A stretch of DNA of 64,000 nt from the NCBI RefSeq assembly GCF_029323795.1, contig NZ_CP119758.1:5002786-5066785 (forward strand), read 5' to 3'. The translations under genes and the position numbers were made by a program. The notes below the pieces were generated by a model, which was not told where the DNA came from, did no database searches, and was given only the letters and a program-made list of their open reading frames with translations. Shown in pieces: positions 9,266-17,858 of this stretch (positions are counted from its first letter, which is position 1; each line of letters opens with the position of its first letter). This DNA is from Zobellia alginiliquefaciens. GTDB taxonomy: Bacteria > Bacteroidota > Bacteroidia > Flavobacteriales > Flavobacteriaceae.

Positions 9266-9312
9266 GGGCCCTTTTTTAATTCAAGTTTGGGTCTTGAATT
9301 AAAAAAACGCCC
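9266..9312 (-). terminator. Strong hairpin after the ABC-F gene
   Basis: TTTTTTAATTCAAG at 9272-9285 pairs perfectly over 14 bp with CTTGAATTAAAAAA at 9293-9306, extended by GGGC/GCCC at the base (9266-9269 and 9309-9312). The hairpin lies between two leftward genes and most likely ends the ABC-F transcript, although the T run sits inside the stem rather than after it. Confidence 0.65.
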
Positions 9313-9349
9313 ACTAAAAAAACACTTAAGAATACAGGTTTAACAAAAG

Positions 9350-10978
9350 CTATACTGTAGCAACGTACATTTTATTACGTTGCTCCCGTAATGTCTTGTC
9401 AGACATATATTCATCAAACGCTAAATATCTATCTATGTTGCCTTTAGGCGTCAATTCAACGATTCTATCGGCGACTGTTTGTGCAAAATGGTGATCATGA
9501 GTGGTAAACATCACCGTTCCCTTAAAGTTATTAAGGCTATTGTTAAAAGCAGTAATACTCTCCAAATCCAAGTGATTGGTAGGTTCATCCAACATAACAA
9601 CGTTAGCCCTAAGCATCATCATTCTGCTTAACATACAACGTACTTTTTCACCTCCAGAAAGAACTGTACATTTTTTTAAGGCCTCTTCACCACTAAAAAG
9701 CATTTTCCCTAAGAATCCACGAATGTAAACCTCTTCTCTTTCTTCTTCGGTTTTAGCCCACTGTCTCAACCAGTCTACCAAACTAATGTCCTCTTTAAAG
9801 AAGTCTGAATTATCTGCCGGCAAGTAGGACTGAGTAGTTGTAATTCCCCACTGGTACTCCCCTTTTTCCGCCTTCTTTTGGCCATTTATAATTTCATAAA
9901 AAGCTGTAGTTGCTCTAGAATCCCTAGAAATAATCGCAACCTTATCTCCTTTTGCCAAGTTTAAGTTTACATTTTCAAAAAGTAAATCACCATCCTCTGA
10001 TCTTGCCGAAAGTCCTTCTACATTTAAAATCTGATCTCCCGCTTCCCGTTCTCTTTCAAAAATGATGGCTGGGTATCTTCTGCTAGATGGTTTAATGTCT
10101 TCCACTTTAAGCTTGGATAACATTTTCTTTCTTGATGTTGCTTGCTTACTTTTTGCCACGTTAGCACTAAAGCGAGCAATAAATTCTTGTAATTCCTTAG
10201 CCTTTTCCTCTGCCTTTTTATTTTGTTGCGCTCTTTGGCGTGATGCCAATTGGCTACTTTCATACCAGAAGGTATAGTTACCCGAATATAGATTCATTTT
10301 TCCAAAATCGATATCCGCTATACTGGTACAGATAGAATCCAAAAAGTGTCTATCGTGGGAAACAACAATTACCGTGTTTTCATAATCGGCAAGGAAATTT
10401 TCTAACCAGTTAATAGTTTCATAATCCAGATCGTTGGTAGGCTCATCCATAATCAACACATCTGGATTTCCAAAAAGAGCTTGTGCCAAAAGCACACGAA
10501 CTTTAAGTTTTGAATCTATATCTGCCATTAAAGTGTAATGAAACTCTTCCGTTATACCTAAGTTTGATAATAAAGCCGCGGCATTGCTATCAGCATTCCA
10601 ACCGTTCATTTCTTCAAACTGCACCTGAAGTTCTCCAATTTTATCGGCATTCTCATCTGTATAATCGGCGTAAAGGGCATCTATTTGCTGCTTTATAGCA
10701 AAAAGCGGCTTGTTCCCCATTACCACAGCTTCAAGCACAGTAGATTCATCGTAAGCATTGTGGTTCTGTTCTAAAATAGACATACGCTTACCCGGTTCAA
10801 GATGAACATGACCGGAAGTTGGATCAATTTGCCCTGATAAAATCTTCAGGAATGTAGATTTCCCAGCTCCATTTGCTCCAATCACCCCATAGCAATTGCC
10901 CTGAGTAAAGGTTACGTTCACTTCATCGAACAAGACCCTTTTTCCAAATTGTACAGATAGATTTGATACCGACAGCAT
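9350..10978 (-). CDS. ABC-F ATPase, YbiT-like, with one degenerate ATP site
   Basis: A soluble tandem-ATPase of the ABC-F group, which acts on ribosomes rather than in membrane transport; this one has no membrane segments and is 542 residues long. NBD1 has an intact Walker A (GANGAGKS, 34-41) and Walker B (LIMDEP, 175-180), but its signature position reads MADIDSKLKVR (151-161) instead of LSGGE. NBD2 has an intact signature (LSGGE, 440-444) and Walker B (VMLDEP, 461-466), but its Walker A position reads SRDSRATTA (351-359) and lacks the Lys. The degenerate elements therefore fall on the same composite site. The linker (about 240-300) is K/Q-rich as usual. Overall similarity is to YbiT; the exact ribosomal role is not known here. 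Confidence 0.9.
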   Translation of the reverse strand: MLSVSNLSVQFGKRVLFDEVNVTFTQGNCYGVIGANGAGKSTFLKILSGQIDPTSGHVHLEPGKRMSILEQNHNAYDESTVLEAVVMGNKPLFAIKQQIDALYADYTDENADKIGELQVQFEEMNGWNADSNAAALLSNLGITEEFHYTLMADIDSKLKVRVLLAQALFGNPDVLIMDEPTNDLDYETINWLENFLADYENTVIVVSHDRHFLDSICTSIADIDFGKMNLYSGNYTFWYESSQLASRQRAQQNKKAEEKAKELQEFIARFSANVAKSKQATSRKKMLSKLKVEDIKPSSRRYPAIIFEREREAGDQILNVEGLSARSEDGDLLFENVNLNLAKGDKVAIISRDSRATTAFYEIINGQKKAEKGEYQWGITTTQSYLPADNSDFFKEDISLVDWLRQWAKTEEEREEVYIRGFLGKMLFSGEEALKKCTVLSGGEKVRCMLSRMMMLRANVVMLDEPTNHLDLESITAFNNSLNNFKGTVMFTTHDHHFAQTVADRIVELTPKGNIDRYLAFDEYMSDKTLREQRNKMYVATV

Positions 10979-11000
10979 AACTTTCTTTTTAAAATTCGTG

Positions 11001-11008
11001 CAAAAATA
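11001..11008 (-). promoter_or_regulatory. -7 promoter element of the ABC-F gene
   Basis: Read on the minus strand this is TATTTTTG, an exact TAnnTTTG match, 22 bases upstream of the ATG at 10978. No clear -33 box was found. Confidence 0.5.
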
Positions 11009-11123
11009 CAGAATTTTAATGGCCTAGACCAATAAACTTAAAAAGCATTCATTTCAGCTAAAACCTTAACGCAACCCACTTATTTTTAACTCACTATTAA
11101 CAGCAAACTGCCCAAGGGTTGTT

Positions 11124-11131
11124 TAATTTTG
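11124..11131 (+). promoter_or_regulatory. -7 promoter element for the gene at 11159
   Basis: TAATTTTG matches TAnnTTTG exactly and lies 27 bases upstream of the ATG. With the box at 11001-11008 it forms a divergent promoter region. Confidence 0.5.
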
Positions 11132-11158
11132 AACGTTATATAGTAAGCGTTCACCCAT

Positions 11159-12541
11159 ATGAATAGAAATTTACTCTACCTTTTTTTTCTTTTTCTAGGA
11201 AGTTGTGCTGCAGAAAAAGGTTCTTCTACTGTTTTTTTTGCTGGGGAAATTGTTAACCCCACAAGCAATCATATTGTTTTATTAAAAGGCGATATGGTTA
11301 TTGACTCCGCTGAATTGGATGAAGAAAATCGATTTTCCTTTTCACTGGACTCTATTTCCGAAGGACTTTATCATTTTAATCATGACCCGGAATTGCAGTA
11401 TGTATATCTAGAAAAAGGAGATAGTTTAGTGGTGCGCTTAAACACTTCTGATTTTGATGAGTCTTTAGTCTTTTCCGGTGACGGAGAAGAACTCAATAAC
11501 TTTCTTTTAGAAGTCTTCCTAGCACATGAAGAAGAGTCTAATTCCATTCGTTCTATGTATAGAATGGATCCAACAGATTTTGAAAGGAATATTGATTCCC
11601 TAAAAAAACTAAAGTTAGATGAACTGGATGAAATTAAAAATGAGGGTAATCTTTCCGAAAAAGAACTGAAAATTGCCAGCGCCAGTGTAAACTACAATTA
11701 CAACACGTATAAAGAAGAATATCCTTTTAAGCACAAAAGACTTACGGGCAAGGCAATACTTAAAGAACTACCTTCCGACTTTTACGATTACAGAAAAGAT
11801 TTGATTTTCAATGATAAGGACTTAACTTACTTAAGGCCTTATTACAATTTTATGATCAACCATGTTGGCAATATGTCTTTCATGACCTGTTCCCATGCAT
11901 GCAGCATTAAGAATAATGTTGTTAAGAACCAGCTTCATTTTAACAAACACAAACTTCACATTATAGATAGCCTTGTGCAAGAGAAAGAGCTGAGGGACAA
12001 CCTGTTTAGATATGTAGCTTTTGATTATTTATTGAAGGTGCATGACTCCGAAGAAAACAATGAAGAGTTTATTAGTGGTTTCCGAGAGCTAAGCCATAAT
12101 AATAGGCACATGGATGAAATAGATGCCCTGTACGAAGGTATTAAGAACATTCAGCCTAAAAAAGAAATACCCAACGTATCTGTTACAAACACCAATGGGG
12201 AGGTTCTAACTATGAAGCAAATTGCGGCAAAAAACAATAAGACGGTTTTCTACTTTTGGTCCGCTACGGATAGAATGCATTTTGATAATATCAATAGAAG
12301 AATTGCCCAACTATCCGCAAAAAAACCTGAGTACTCTTACGTAGGCATTAACATTAAAACTAATGAATCCAATTGGAAGGCAATGATGGAGATGTCCGGT
12401 TTAGACCAAGCAAAACAATACCGTTCGTCAGATTTTGAAGAATTGACCAAGTCGCTTATCATTTACCCGCTCAACAAATGTATTATTACAGATGATAAGG
12501 TAATTGTAGATGCATTTGCCAACGTATACACATCGTTCTAA
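11159..12541 (+). CDS. Lipoprotein with a cysteine-less thioredoxin-like domain
   Basis: A 460-residue exported lipoprotein: the signal peptide ends in LGSC (Cys near residue 16). Residues about 25-110 are a small beta domain resembling the DUF4369 module often fused to Bacteroidota TlpA-like proteins. The middle (about 110-330) is helical and charged. Residues about 335-460 resemble the TlpA thioredoxin fold (VTNTNGEVLTMKQIAAKNNKTVFYFWS...), but where WCxxC is expected the sequence reads FWSATDRMHF, so both redox cysteines are missing. A binding or chaperone role is more plausible than catalysis (inference). It appears to be a single-gene unit with its own -7 box and terminator. Confidence 0.8.
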   Translation: MNRNLLYLFFLFLGSCAAEKGSSTVFFAGEIVNPTSNHIVLLKGDMVIDSAELDEENRFSFSLDSISEGLYHFNHDPELQYVYLEKGDSLVVRLNTSDFDESLVFSGDGEELNNFLLEVFLAHEEESNSIRSMYRMDPTDFERNIDSLKKLKLDELDEIKNEGNLSEKELKIASASVNYNYNTYKEEYPFKHKRLTGKAILKELPSDFYDYRKDLIFNDKDLTYLRPYYNFMINHVGNMSFMTCSHACSIKNNVVKNQLHFNKHKLHIIDSLVQEKELRDNLFRYVAFDYLLKVHDSEENNEEFISGFRELSHNNRHMDEIDALYEGIKNIQPKKEIPNVSVTNTNGEVLTMKQIAAKNNKTVFYFWSATDRMHFDNINRRIAQLSAKKPEYSYVGINIKTNESNWKAMMEMSGLDQAKQYRSSDFEELTKSLIIYPLNKCIITDDKVIVDAFANVYTSF

Positions 12542-12567
12542 AGATAATTTCACAATAATACGAATAC

Positions 12568-12599
12568 AAAAAAAGGGATGCTGTTTAGCATCCCTTTTT
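12568..12599. terminator. Bidirectional terminator
   Basis: AAAAAGGGATGC pairs with GCATCCCTTTTT across a six-base loop (TGTTTA), with A and T tracts on both sides. It lies between the convergent genes ending at 12541 and 12633. Confidence 0.88.
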
Positions 12600-12632
12600 C
12601 ATTCCTATCGTAATAAAATTACGATTGTTGTA

Positions 12633-13286
12633 TTAATTTCCTTTAGCATAATCCGCTAAGAACTTCTCTAAACCACTATCTGTTAATGGGTGCTTTAGAA
12701 GACCTGTAATAGAAGACAACCCACTGGTCATAACATCTGCACCAACTTTAGCACAATCAATAACGTGCATGGTGTGACGGATAGAAGCAGCCAAAATCTG
12801 AGTTTCAAAAGCATAGTTGTCATAGATATGTCTGATTTCCGCAATTAGGTTAAGGCCATCTGTAGAGATATCATCCAACCTTCCAATAAATGGAGAAACA
12901 TAAGTTGCTCCAGCTTTAGCAGCCAACAAAGCCTGTCCTGCTGAGAAAACTAACGTACAGTTGGTTTTGATTCCTTTATCGGAAAAATATTTTAATGCCT
13001 TTACACCGTCTTTGATCATTGGTATTTTCACAACAATCTGATCATGAAGTTCAGCCAATTCCTCACCTTCTTTAACCATTTCATCAAAAGTAGTAGCAAT
13101 AACTTCAGCAGAAACATCACCATCAACAATATTACAAATGTCTACATAATGCTTCAATATATTATTTCGTCCTGAAATGCCTTCTTTGGCCATTAAAGAT
13201 GGGTTGGTTGTAACGCCATCAAGAACACCAAGTTCTTGAGCTTCCCGTATCTGATCCAAATTGGCGGTGTCTATAAAAAATTTCAT
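12633..13286 (-). CDS. tal: Transaldolase, small TalC/Fsa-type
   Basis: A cytoplasmic class I aldolase of the small TalC/Fsa family, 217 residues. The start [13 protein letters not shown], the TTNPS motif (26-30) and the Schiff-base lysine (Lys87, in VVKIP) are present. Two residues that separate the activities read as transaldolase: Glu61 (SAEVIATT), where fructose-6-phosphate aldolase has Gln, and Phe133 ([11 protein letters not shown]), where the aldolase has Tyr. The expected reaction is therefore transfer of dihydroxyacetone units between sedoheptulose-7-phosphate and glyceraldehyde-3-phosphate in the pentose phosphate pathway. Residue assignments come from recalled alignment to E. coli FsaA and TalB. 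A TAATTTTG box on the minus strand at 13355-13362 may be its promoter. Confidence 0.9.
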   Translation of the reverse strand: MKFFIDTANLDQIREAQELGVLDGVTTNPSLMAKEGISGRNNILKHYVDICNIVDGDVSAEVIATTFDEMVKEGEELAELHDQIVVKIPMIKDGVKALKYFSDKGIKTNCTLVFSAGQALLAAKAGATYVSPFIGRLDDISTDGLNLIAEIRHIYDNYAFETQILAASIRHTMHVIDCAKVGADVMTSGLSSITGLLKHPLTDSGLEKFLADYAKGN

Positions 13287-13359
13287 TCTCTAAAGTTTAT
13301 TAGGTTTAATATTAGATAATTACTACATGTTTGGGAATAATGAATTCCAAATGACAAAA

Positions 13360-14169
13360 TTACAACTTATAATGGTTTAGCAAGAGTTTCTCGTATACTT
13401 TATCTGGTAAAATACGCTTTAAGACTATGGAAAACTTCTGCAAAGAAGATCCAACCTTGTAATGTACCTTAGGGTTTGGGTTTTCTATTACTTCCAGAAC
13501 CTTTTTAGCTACCGCAATTGGGTCCTCTCCGTTAGACACGTCATCATTCATCATCTTTAAGGTATGACCATAAGGTTCTTTATAAGGCGAACTCTCCAAA
13601 ACCGGAGAATGATACCTCCCGGATGCAATGTTTGTAGCAAAATCTCCCGGAGCTATGGTTGCTATTTTTACGCCAAATTCCTTGGTTTCCATGCGCAAGG
13701 CCTCGGTAAGTATGGTAAGTGCACCTTTTGTAGCCGAATAGACCCCTCGGTACGGTAAGCCCATATAACCGGCTATTGAAGTAATATTAATGACCACTCC
13801 CCCATTTTGCTTTCGCATTTGCGGCAGCACGGCCTGCACTACTCGTAACGGACCATATAAATTGGTATCAAAAGCTTTTTGTACCTCTTCAGGAGGTGTC
13901 TCCTCAATAGGGCCCGTTATTCCTACTCCTGCATTATTTACCAATACATCTAGCTTACCTTCCCTTGCTATAATCTTATTTACGGCAGAGACAATGCTCT
14001 CGTTATCAGATACATTAAGCTCAAGCAATTCAAAAACCTCAAAATCCTGATGTTTGGCCAAACTTCTTGTGGTGCCATACACCTTAAACCCTTTCGATTT
14101 TAGGTATAAACCTATAGATTTTCCTATTCCGGACGAACCACCTGTAATCAATACTACTTTTTGCTCCAT
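13360..14169 (-). CDS. Short-chain dehydrogenase/reductase
   Basis: A classical SDR of 269 residues. Seen: the Rossmann cofactor motif TGGSSGIGKSIG near residues 9-20, the NNAGVG motif near 85, the catalytic Ser in NITSIAGY, and the YSATK motif (Tyr and Lys). The residue after the second strand (TTRSLAKHQD, with Arg) hints at NADP(H) preference. The substrate cannot be told from sequence; the family acts on many alcohols and ketones, including retinol-like and steroid-like lipids. The gene stands alone; it is not obviously in an operon with the transaldolase, which has its own promoter-like box overlapping this gene's stop. Confidence 0.88.
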   Translation of the reverse strand: MEQKVVLITGGSSGIGKSIGLYLKSKGFKVYGTTRSLAKHQDFEVFELLELNVSDNESIVSAVNKIIAREGKLDVLVNNAGVGITGPIEETPPEEVQKAFDTNLYGPLRVVQAVLPQMRKQNGGVVINITSIAGYMGLPYRGVYSATKGALTILTEALRMETKEFGVKIATIAPGDFATNIASGRYHSPVLESSPYKEPYGHTLKMMNDDVSNGEDPIAVAKKVLEVIENPNPKVHYKVGSSLQKFSIVLKRILPDKVYEKLLLNHYKL

Positions 14170-14289
14170 AATTGCTGCAAAATAACAATAATTATAGTGT
14201 ATTGACGTAAGAATTTAAAGGATGTAAACGAGATAAGGTGAATTTGTAATTCTGACCCTGTTTTTAGCAGAATTTAGGGCACAAAAAAA

Positions 14290-14383
14290 GGCAAGCTACC
14301 TACATCGCACCGCTACAACCATATACCCTTGCTGCGTTCCCACCCTGGGGGATTCTACAGGAGCTGGTCGTGTAGGACTTGCC
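14290..14383 (-). ncRNA. ffs: Signal recognition particle RNA, small bacterial (4.5S) type
   Basis: The minus strand reads as a roughly 94-nt hairpin RNA. The ends pair (GGCAAG at the 5' end with CTTGCC at the 3' end), and the conserved domain IV is present: the asymmetric loop and GGAA tetraloop in CAGGGTGGGAACGCAGCA. A T run on the minus strand (plus-strand A tract 14283-14289) follows the last stem base as expected for a rho-independent end. The RNA binds Ffh to target nascent membrane and exported proteins. The exact 5' and 3' ends could differ by a few bases. Confidence 0.95.
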
Positions 14384-14388
14384 GACTG

Positions 14389-14396
14389 CAAATATA
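14389..14396 (-). promoter_or_regulatory. -7 promoter element of ffs
   Basis: On the minus strand this reads TATATTTG, an exact TAnnTTTG match, ending six bases before the GGCAAG start of the SRP RNA. That spacing fits transcription starting at the mature 5' end. A TTG 22 bases upstream may be the -33 element. Confidence 0.7.
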
Positions 14397-14465
14397 CAAC
14401 CTTTTGTTTCTTTCACAATTGTTTTACAATCTAATTTTAATATCAACAAATTGTTTTGAGTTCGT

Positions 14466-14473
14466 TATTTTTG
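14466..14473 (+). promoter_or_regulatory. -7 promoter element of the glutaminyl cyclase gene
   Basis: TATTTTTG matches TAnnTTTG exactly and lies 49 bases before the ATG at 14523. The leader would be about 43 bases. No clear -33 box. Confidence 0.5.
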
Positions 14474-14522
14474 TACTTCTAAAAACACCTGTAAATCAGG
14501 CATAACCAAATTTAATTTTATA

Positions 14523-15575
14523 ATGACAATTTTAAAGTTTTTCCCAATCTGTCTTTTTTTAATGCTTTTTATGGCTTGTGGAGGCGATAACGCCCCATCT
14601 TCACTGTTCGAAATTCAGTTAGAAGGAAACAGCAAAAGCTTTCAGCAAAACCAGAATATTTCAGTATCCTTGAAAAACAAGAAAGATAAAACAATTGAAA
14701 GTGTAACCTATTCCATAGACGGAAAGGAACTACCGGTTACTAATGGAAAAATTGCCCTTAATATGCCGCATTTAGGTGATAAAACACTTAAAGCTACCGT
14801 TGCATATGAAGATGCCTCGGTAGAAGTTACTAAACACCTAAAGCTACTAGCTCCAAATCCTCCCGAAATTTACACTTATGAAATAATTAACGAGTATCCG
14901 CACGATAACAAAGCTTACACCCAAGGTCTAGAATTTTATAAGGACACTCTTTATGAAAGTACTGGAAAAAAAGGAAGGTCTTCATTGCGGAAAGTCGACT
15001 TTAAAACTGGTGAAGTATTACAGCAAGTAGACTTGGACCAAACCTACTTTGGAGAAGGCATCACCATTTTGAACAACAAAATTTACATGCTTACCTGGCG
15101 CAGTGGCGTTGGCTTTATATACGATTTACAAACTTTGGACAAAATTGATAATTTTCAATTTGGAGAAAGTAAAGAGGGTTGGGGACTTACCAATGACGGA
15201 GAAAAATTATTTAAAAGTGACGGTACTGAAAAAATATGGTTTTTAAATCCTGAAACTTTAGTTGAAGAAGGCCATATTGAGACGGTTACTAACAAGTCTA
15301 TTAATGATAGCGCCAACGAACTTGAATATGTTAATGGAAAAATCTACGCTAATGTATATCAAAAACCAAGCGTTATGATTATTGATGCCAATAGCGGAGC
15401 CATTGAAGGTGTTATTAATTTTGGAGGCTTAAGTAATAAAGTAACCCATCACGCTACTTGGAGCGATACAGATAATGTTCTAAACGGTATTGCCTACCAC
15501 CCAGAAAGACAAACATTTTTTGTAACCGGAAAAGAATGGGATAAAATGTTTGAGGTGAAAATCCAAAAGAAATAA
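14523..15575 (+). CDS. Glutaminyl-peptide cyclotransferase lipoprotein
   Basis: Probable periplasmic or surface enzyme that converts N-terminal Gln of exported proteins to pyroglutamate. The signal peptide ends in the lipobox MACGG (Cys near residue 19). Residues about 25-115 are an Ig-like beta domain. Residues about 118-350 match the plant/bacterial-type glutamine cyclotransferase five-bladed propeller: YPHDNKAYTQGLEF, ESTGKKGRSSL, TYFGEGIT, LTWRSGVGF, GWGLTNDG, SDGTEKIWFLNP, ELEYVNGKIYANVY and LNGIAYHPE. The N-terminal extra domain is longer than in minimal family members. Many exported flavobacterial proteins begin with Gln after signal cleavage, which gives such enzymes substrates (general knowledge). 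It abuts the thioesterase gene with no gap. Confidence 0.92.
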   Translation: MTILKFFPICLFLMLFMACGGDNAPSSLFEIQLEGNSKSFQQNQNISVSLKNKKDKTIESVTYSIDGKELPVTNGKIALNMPHLGDKTLKATVAYEDASVEVTKHLKLLAPNPPEIYTYEIINEYPHDNKAYTQGLEFYKDTLYESTGKKGRSSLRKVDFKTGEVLQQVDLDQTYFGEGITILNNKIYMLTWRSGVGFIYDLQTLDKIDNFQFGESKEGWGLTNDGEKLFKSDGTEKIWFLNPETLVEEGHIETVTNKSINDSANELEYVNGKIYANVYQKPSVMIIDANSGAIEGVINFGGLSNKVTHHATWSDTDNVLNGIAYHPERQTFFVTGKEWDKMFEVKIQKK

Positions 15576-15971
15576 ATGCAGAGTTACATAAAAACAATCA
15601 CCGTTCAAAAAGACGACTTAGATGATCTTGACCATGTGAACAATGTACGGTACGTACAATGGATGCAGGACATCTCTAAAGAACATTGGGTGACAGTAGC
15701 TCCGGAAGAAATGCGCAACGGAATAATTTGGGTTGTTATGACGCATCATATCACTTACAAAAGTGCAGCTGTACTAGATGATGTCATAGAAATGCGTACC
15801 TACATACAAAAAAGCAGAGGTGCTGTGTCCGTTCGTATTGTAGAAATGCACAATAAGAAAACCAAAGAACTGTTAGTAAAATCTAGTACGGAGTGGTGCC
15901 TTTTAAATGCCCATACCTTAAAACCTACCCGCATATCCCAGGAAATTAAAGACGTGTTCCTGAAAATGTAA
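15576..15971 (+). CDS. Acyl-CoA thioesterase, hotdog fold
   Basis: A 131-residue 4HBT-type single hotdog protein that is expected to hydrolyse an acyl-CoA thioester. The family pattern is visible: DLDDLDHVNNVRYVQWMQD (the D-x-x-x-HVNN segment holds the catalytic Asp region), followed by the central strand and the ITYKSAAVLDDVIEM segment. The start ATG directly follows the stop codon of the glutaminyl cyclase gene, so the two are probably co-transcribed, although no functional link is apparent. The acyl substrate cannot be read from sequence. Confidence 0.88.
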   Translation: MQSYIKTITVQKDDLDDLDHVNNVRYVQWMQDISKEHWVTVAPEEMRNGIIWVVMTHHITYKSAAVLDDVIEMRTYIQKSRGAVSVRIVEMHNKKTKELLVKSSTEWCLLNAHTLKPTRISQEIKDVFLKM

Positions 15972-16037
15972 ACTTTTGGAACGTTCCGTTTTCATAATTG
16001 GTGTAGAACCGTACCCTACATTTAAGCAAACTTATAG

Positions 16038-17582
16038 ATGAAGCCATACCTAACCTTATTAGTGCTACTAGCCCTACTCTTCTCTATAAATTCCTGTAGA
16101 AAAGATTTTGATTATACTACCAGTAGTGGAAATCTAGAATTTTCCAAGGACACGGTTTTTTTAGATACGGTATTTGCAAATATTGGTAGCAGTACGTATA
16201 GCTTAAAGGTGTACAACCGCTCCAAAGATGATATCTCTATTCCCTTCATAGGACTGGAGCAAGGCGAAGCTAGTTCCTATAGATTGAATGTGGATGGATT
16301 GGCCGGAAAAACATTTACAAACATTCCACTCATGGCCAAGGACAGTCTTTATATTTTCATAGAGACCACAGTAACATTGGAAAATGAAGGCGCCAATCAG
16401 CTTTTATATACTGATGTTTTACAATTTGGCCAAGGTGCTACCAGTCAACAAATTCCACTGGTGACACTGGTGCAAGATGCTATTTTTCTTTATCCAAAAA
16501 CTGCTTCTGGCGGACAAAAAGAAACCGTTGTTCTTGGGGTTGATGCTAACGGAGAGGATATGCTGTCTCCTGGTTTTGAGCTTAAAAACGATCAACTACA
16601 GTTCACTAATGAGAAACCCTACGTAATTTATGGATTTGCTGTAGTCCCTAAAGAAAAGACATTAAGCATTGATGCAGGTGCCAGAATATATTTACATGAA
16701 AATTCAGGAATTCTAGTTCAATCTGAAGCTAAGCTGAGTATTAACGGAACCCTAAGCACAGACCAAGAACTGCTCGAAAATGAAGTCATCTTTGAAGGAG
16801 ATCGGTTAGAACCGGAATATGGAGATGTTTCCGGACAATGGGAAGGCATTAGGATAGCCTCTGGAAGCATTAATAATGCCATAGAACATCTTACACTAAA
16901 AAACGCAACAATCGGTATCTTTGCAGAAGGAGAACCATCCTTTTCTTCTACTACTTTGAATATTAAAAACTCCCAGATATACAATAGCTCTAAAATCAAT
17001 CTATGGGGTAAAACAGCCGTTATTTCTGGTGAAAATCTCGTTTTAGGCAGTGCGGGAAATAGTTCTCTTTATTGTAATCTAGGCGGAAGTTATTCTTTTA
17101 CACACACCACAATTGCCAATTATTGGAGAGAAAGTTACCGACCCAGTGCTGCGTTGACCATAAATAATTTTGAGCCAAACGGAGAGAACGGCTCCATGGG
17201 TATAGATTTAATAAAAGCTGATTTTAAAAATTGTATTATAGATGGCAATAGTGATTTTGAACTTTCTCATAGTTCTAATGGAATAAACAGATATAACTTT
17301 CTATTCAGTTCCTGTGCTATCACAGTAAACAAGGCAAATCTTTCCTCAGATTCACAAGTACTATACAGCTTTGAAGATGAAACCAAGTACACGTCCAATA
17401 TGTTGAACCAACCTATAGAATTCGAAAACACTTCTCAAGAAAACTATAGACTAACTTCCTCCTCTACAGTTTTAGACATAGGAGATAAAACCTTTAGTAA
17501 TACTGTTCCAGAAGATATTTTGGGCCAAGATAGAACGGATACGCCAGATCTTGGCGCTTATGAGTTTTCTGACACAAATTAA
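16038..17582 (+). CDS. Lipoprotein with right-handed beta-helix region
   Basis: A 514-residue exported lipoprotein: signal peptide with lipobox INSC (Cys near residue 20). Residues about 30-150 are beta-rich and Ig-like (DTVFANIGSSTYSLKVYNRS), residues about 190-480 contain short strand-turn repeats with many Asn, Gly and Ser, consistent with a pectate-lyase-like right-handed beta-helix (IRIASGSINNAIEHLTLKNA). It ends with a phrase like DILGQDRTDTPDLGAYEFSD, which is the typical end of right-handed beta-helix proteins of this type in Bacteroidota. No catalytic residues are identified, so a polysaccharide-lyase activity should not be assumed. It follows the thioesterase by 66 bases. Confidence 0.8.
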   Translation: MKPYLTLLVLLALLFSINSCRKDFDYTTSSGNLEFSKDTVFLDTVFANIGSSTYSLKVYNRSKDDISIPFIGLEQGEASSYRLNVDGLAGKTFTNIPLMAKDSLYIFIETTVTLENEGANQLLYTDVLQFGQGATSQQIPLVTLVQDAIFLYPKTASGGQKETVVLGVDANGEDMLSPGFELKNDQLQFTNEKPYVIYGFAVVPKEKTLSIDAGARIYLHENSGILVQSEAKLSINGTLSTDQELLENEVIFEGDRLEPEYGDVSGQWEGIRIASGSINNAIEHLTLKNATIGIFAEGEPSFSSTTLNIKNSQIYNSSKINLWGKTAVISGENLVLGSAGNSSLYCNLGGSYSFTHTTIANYWRESYRPSAALTINNFEPNGENGSMGIDLIKADFKNCIIDGNSDFELSHSSNGINRYNFLFSSCAITVNKANLSSDSQVLYSFEDETKYTSNMLNQPIEFENTSQENYRLTSSSTVLDIGDKTFSNTVPEDILGQDRTDTPDLGAYEFSDTN

Positions 17583-17858
17583 ATACTGATTTCCTGGGAC
17601 GGACTCTAATATGAATTGTATTTACGAATAGAAACTTCTATATTTTAAACAATTACGCTCTGGATACACCAAACAAGCACCAGATAGAACCCAAAATAGG
17701 TTTTTAAAAAAATCCTATAAAAAACCAATAAAAAGTAGTAATTTTCTTTCAAATTAACTAATAACCAATATTTTACGTATAAAAACCCCAATAATTGTGG
17801 GGAATATCTTTATACCTATGTGACTTACTGTCACTAATTTGCATCAAAATAATGTGTC
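17583..17858 (+). promoter_or_regulatory. Intergenic region with two small hairpins before the LytTR gene
   Basis: No coding sequence is seen. Two dyads are present: CCCCA/TGGGG around 17786-17802, which could end the beta-helix transcript weakly, and GTGAC-TTACT-GTCAC at 17820-17834, 25 bases before the LytTR start. The second could be a protein-binding dyad or a leader hairpin. The region is very AT-rich. No exact TAnnTTTG box is found. Confidence 0.4.

Noticed and set aside
16038..17582. Polysaccharide lyase activity for the beta-helix lipoprotein
   Set aside because: Only the fold-type repetition is visible. No catalytic residues or lyase-family motifs are seen and there is no polysaccharide utilisation locus around it.
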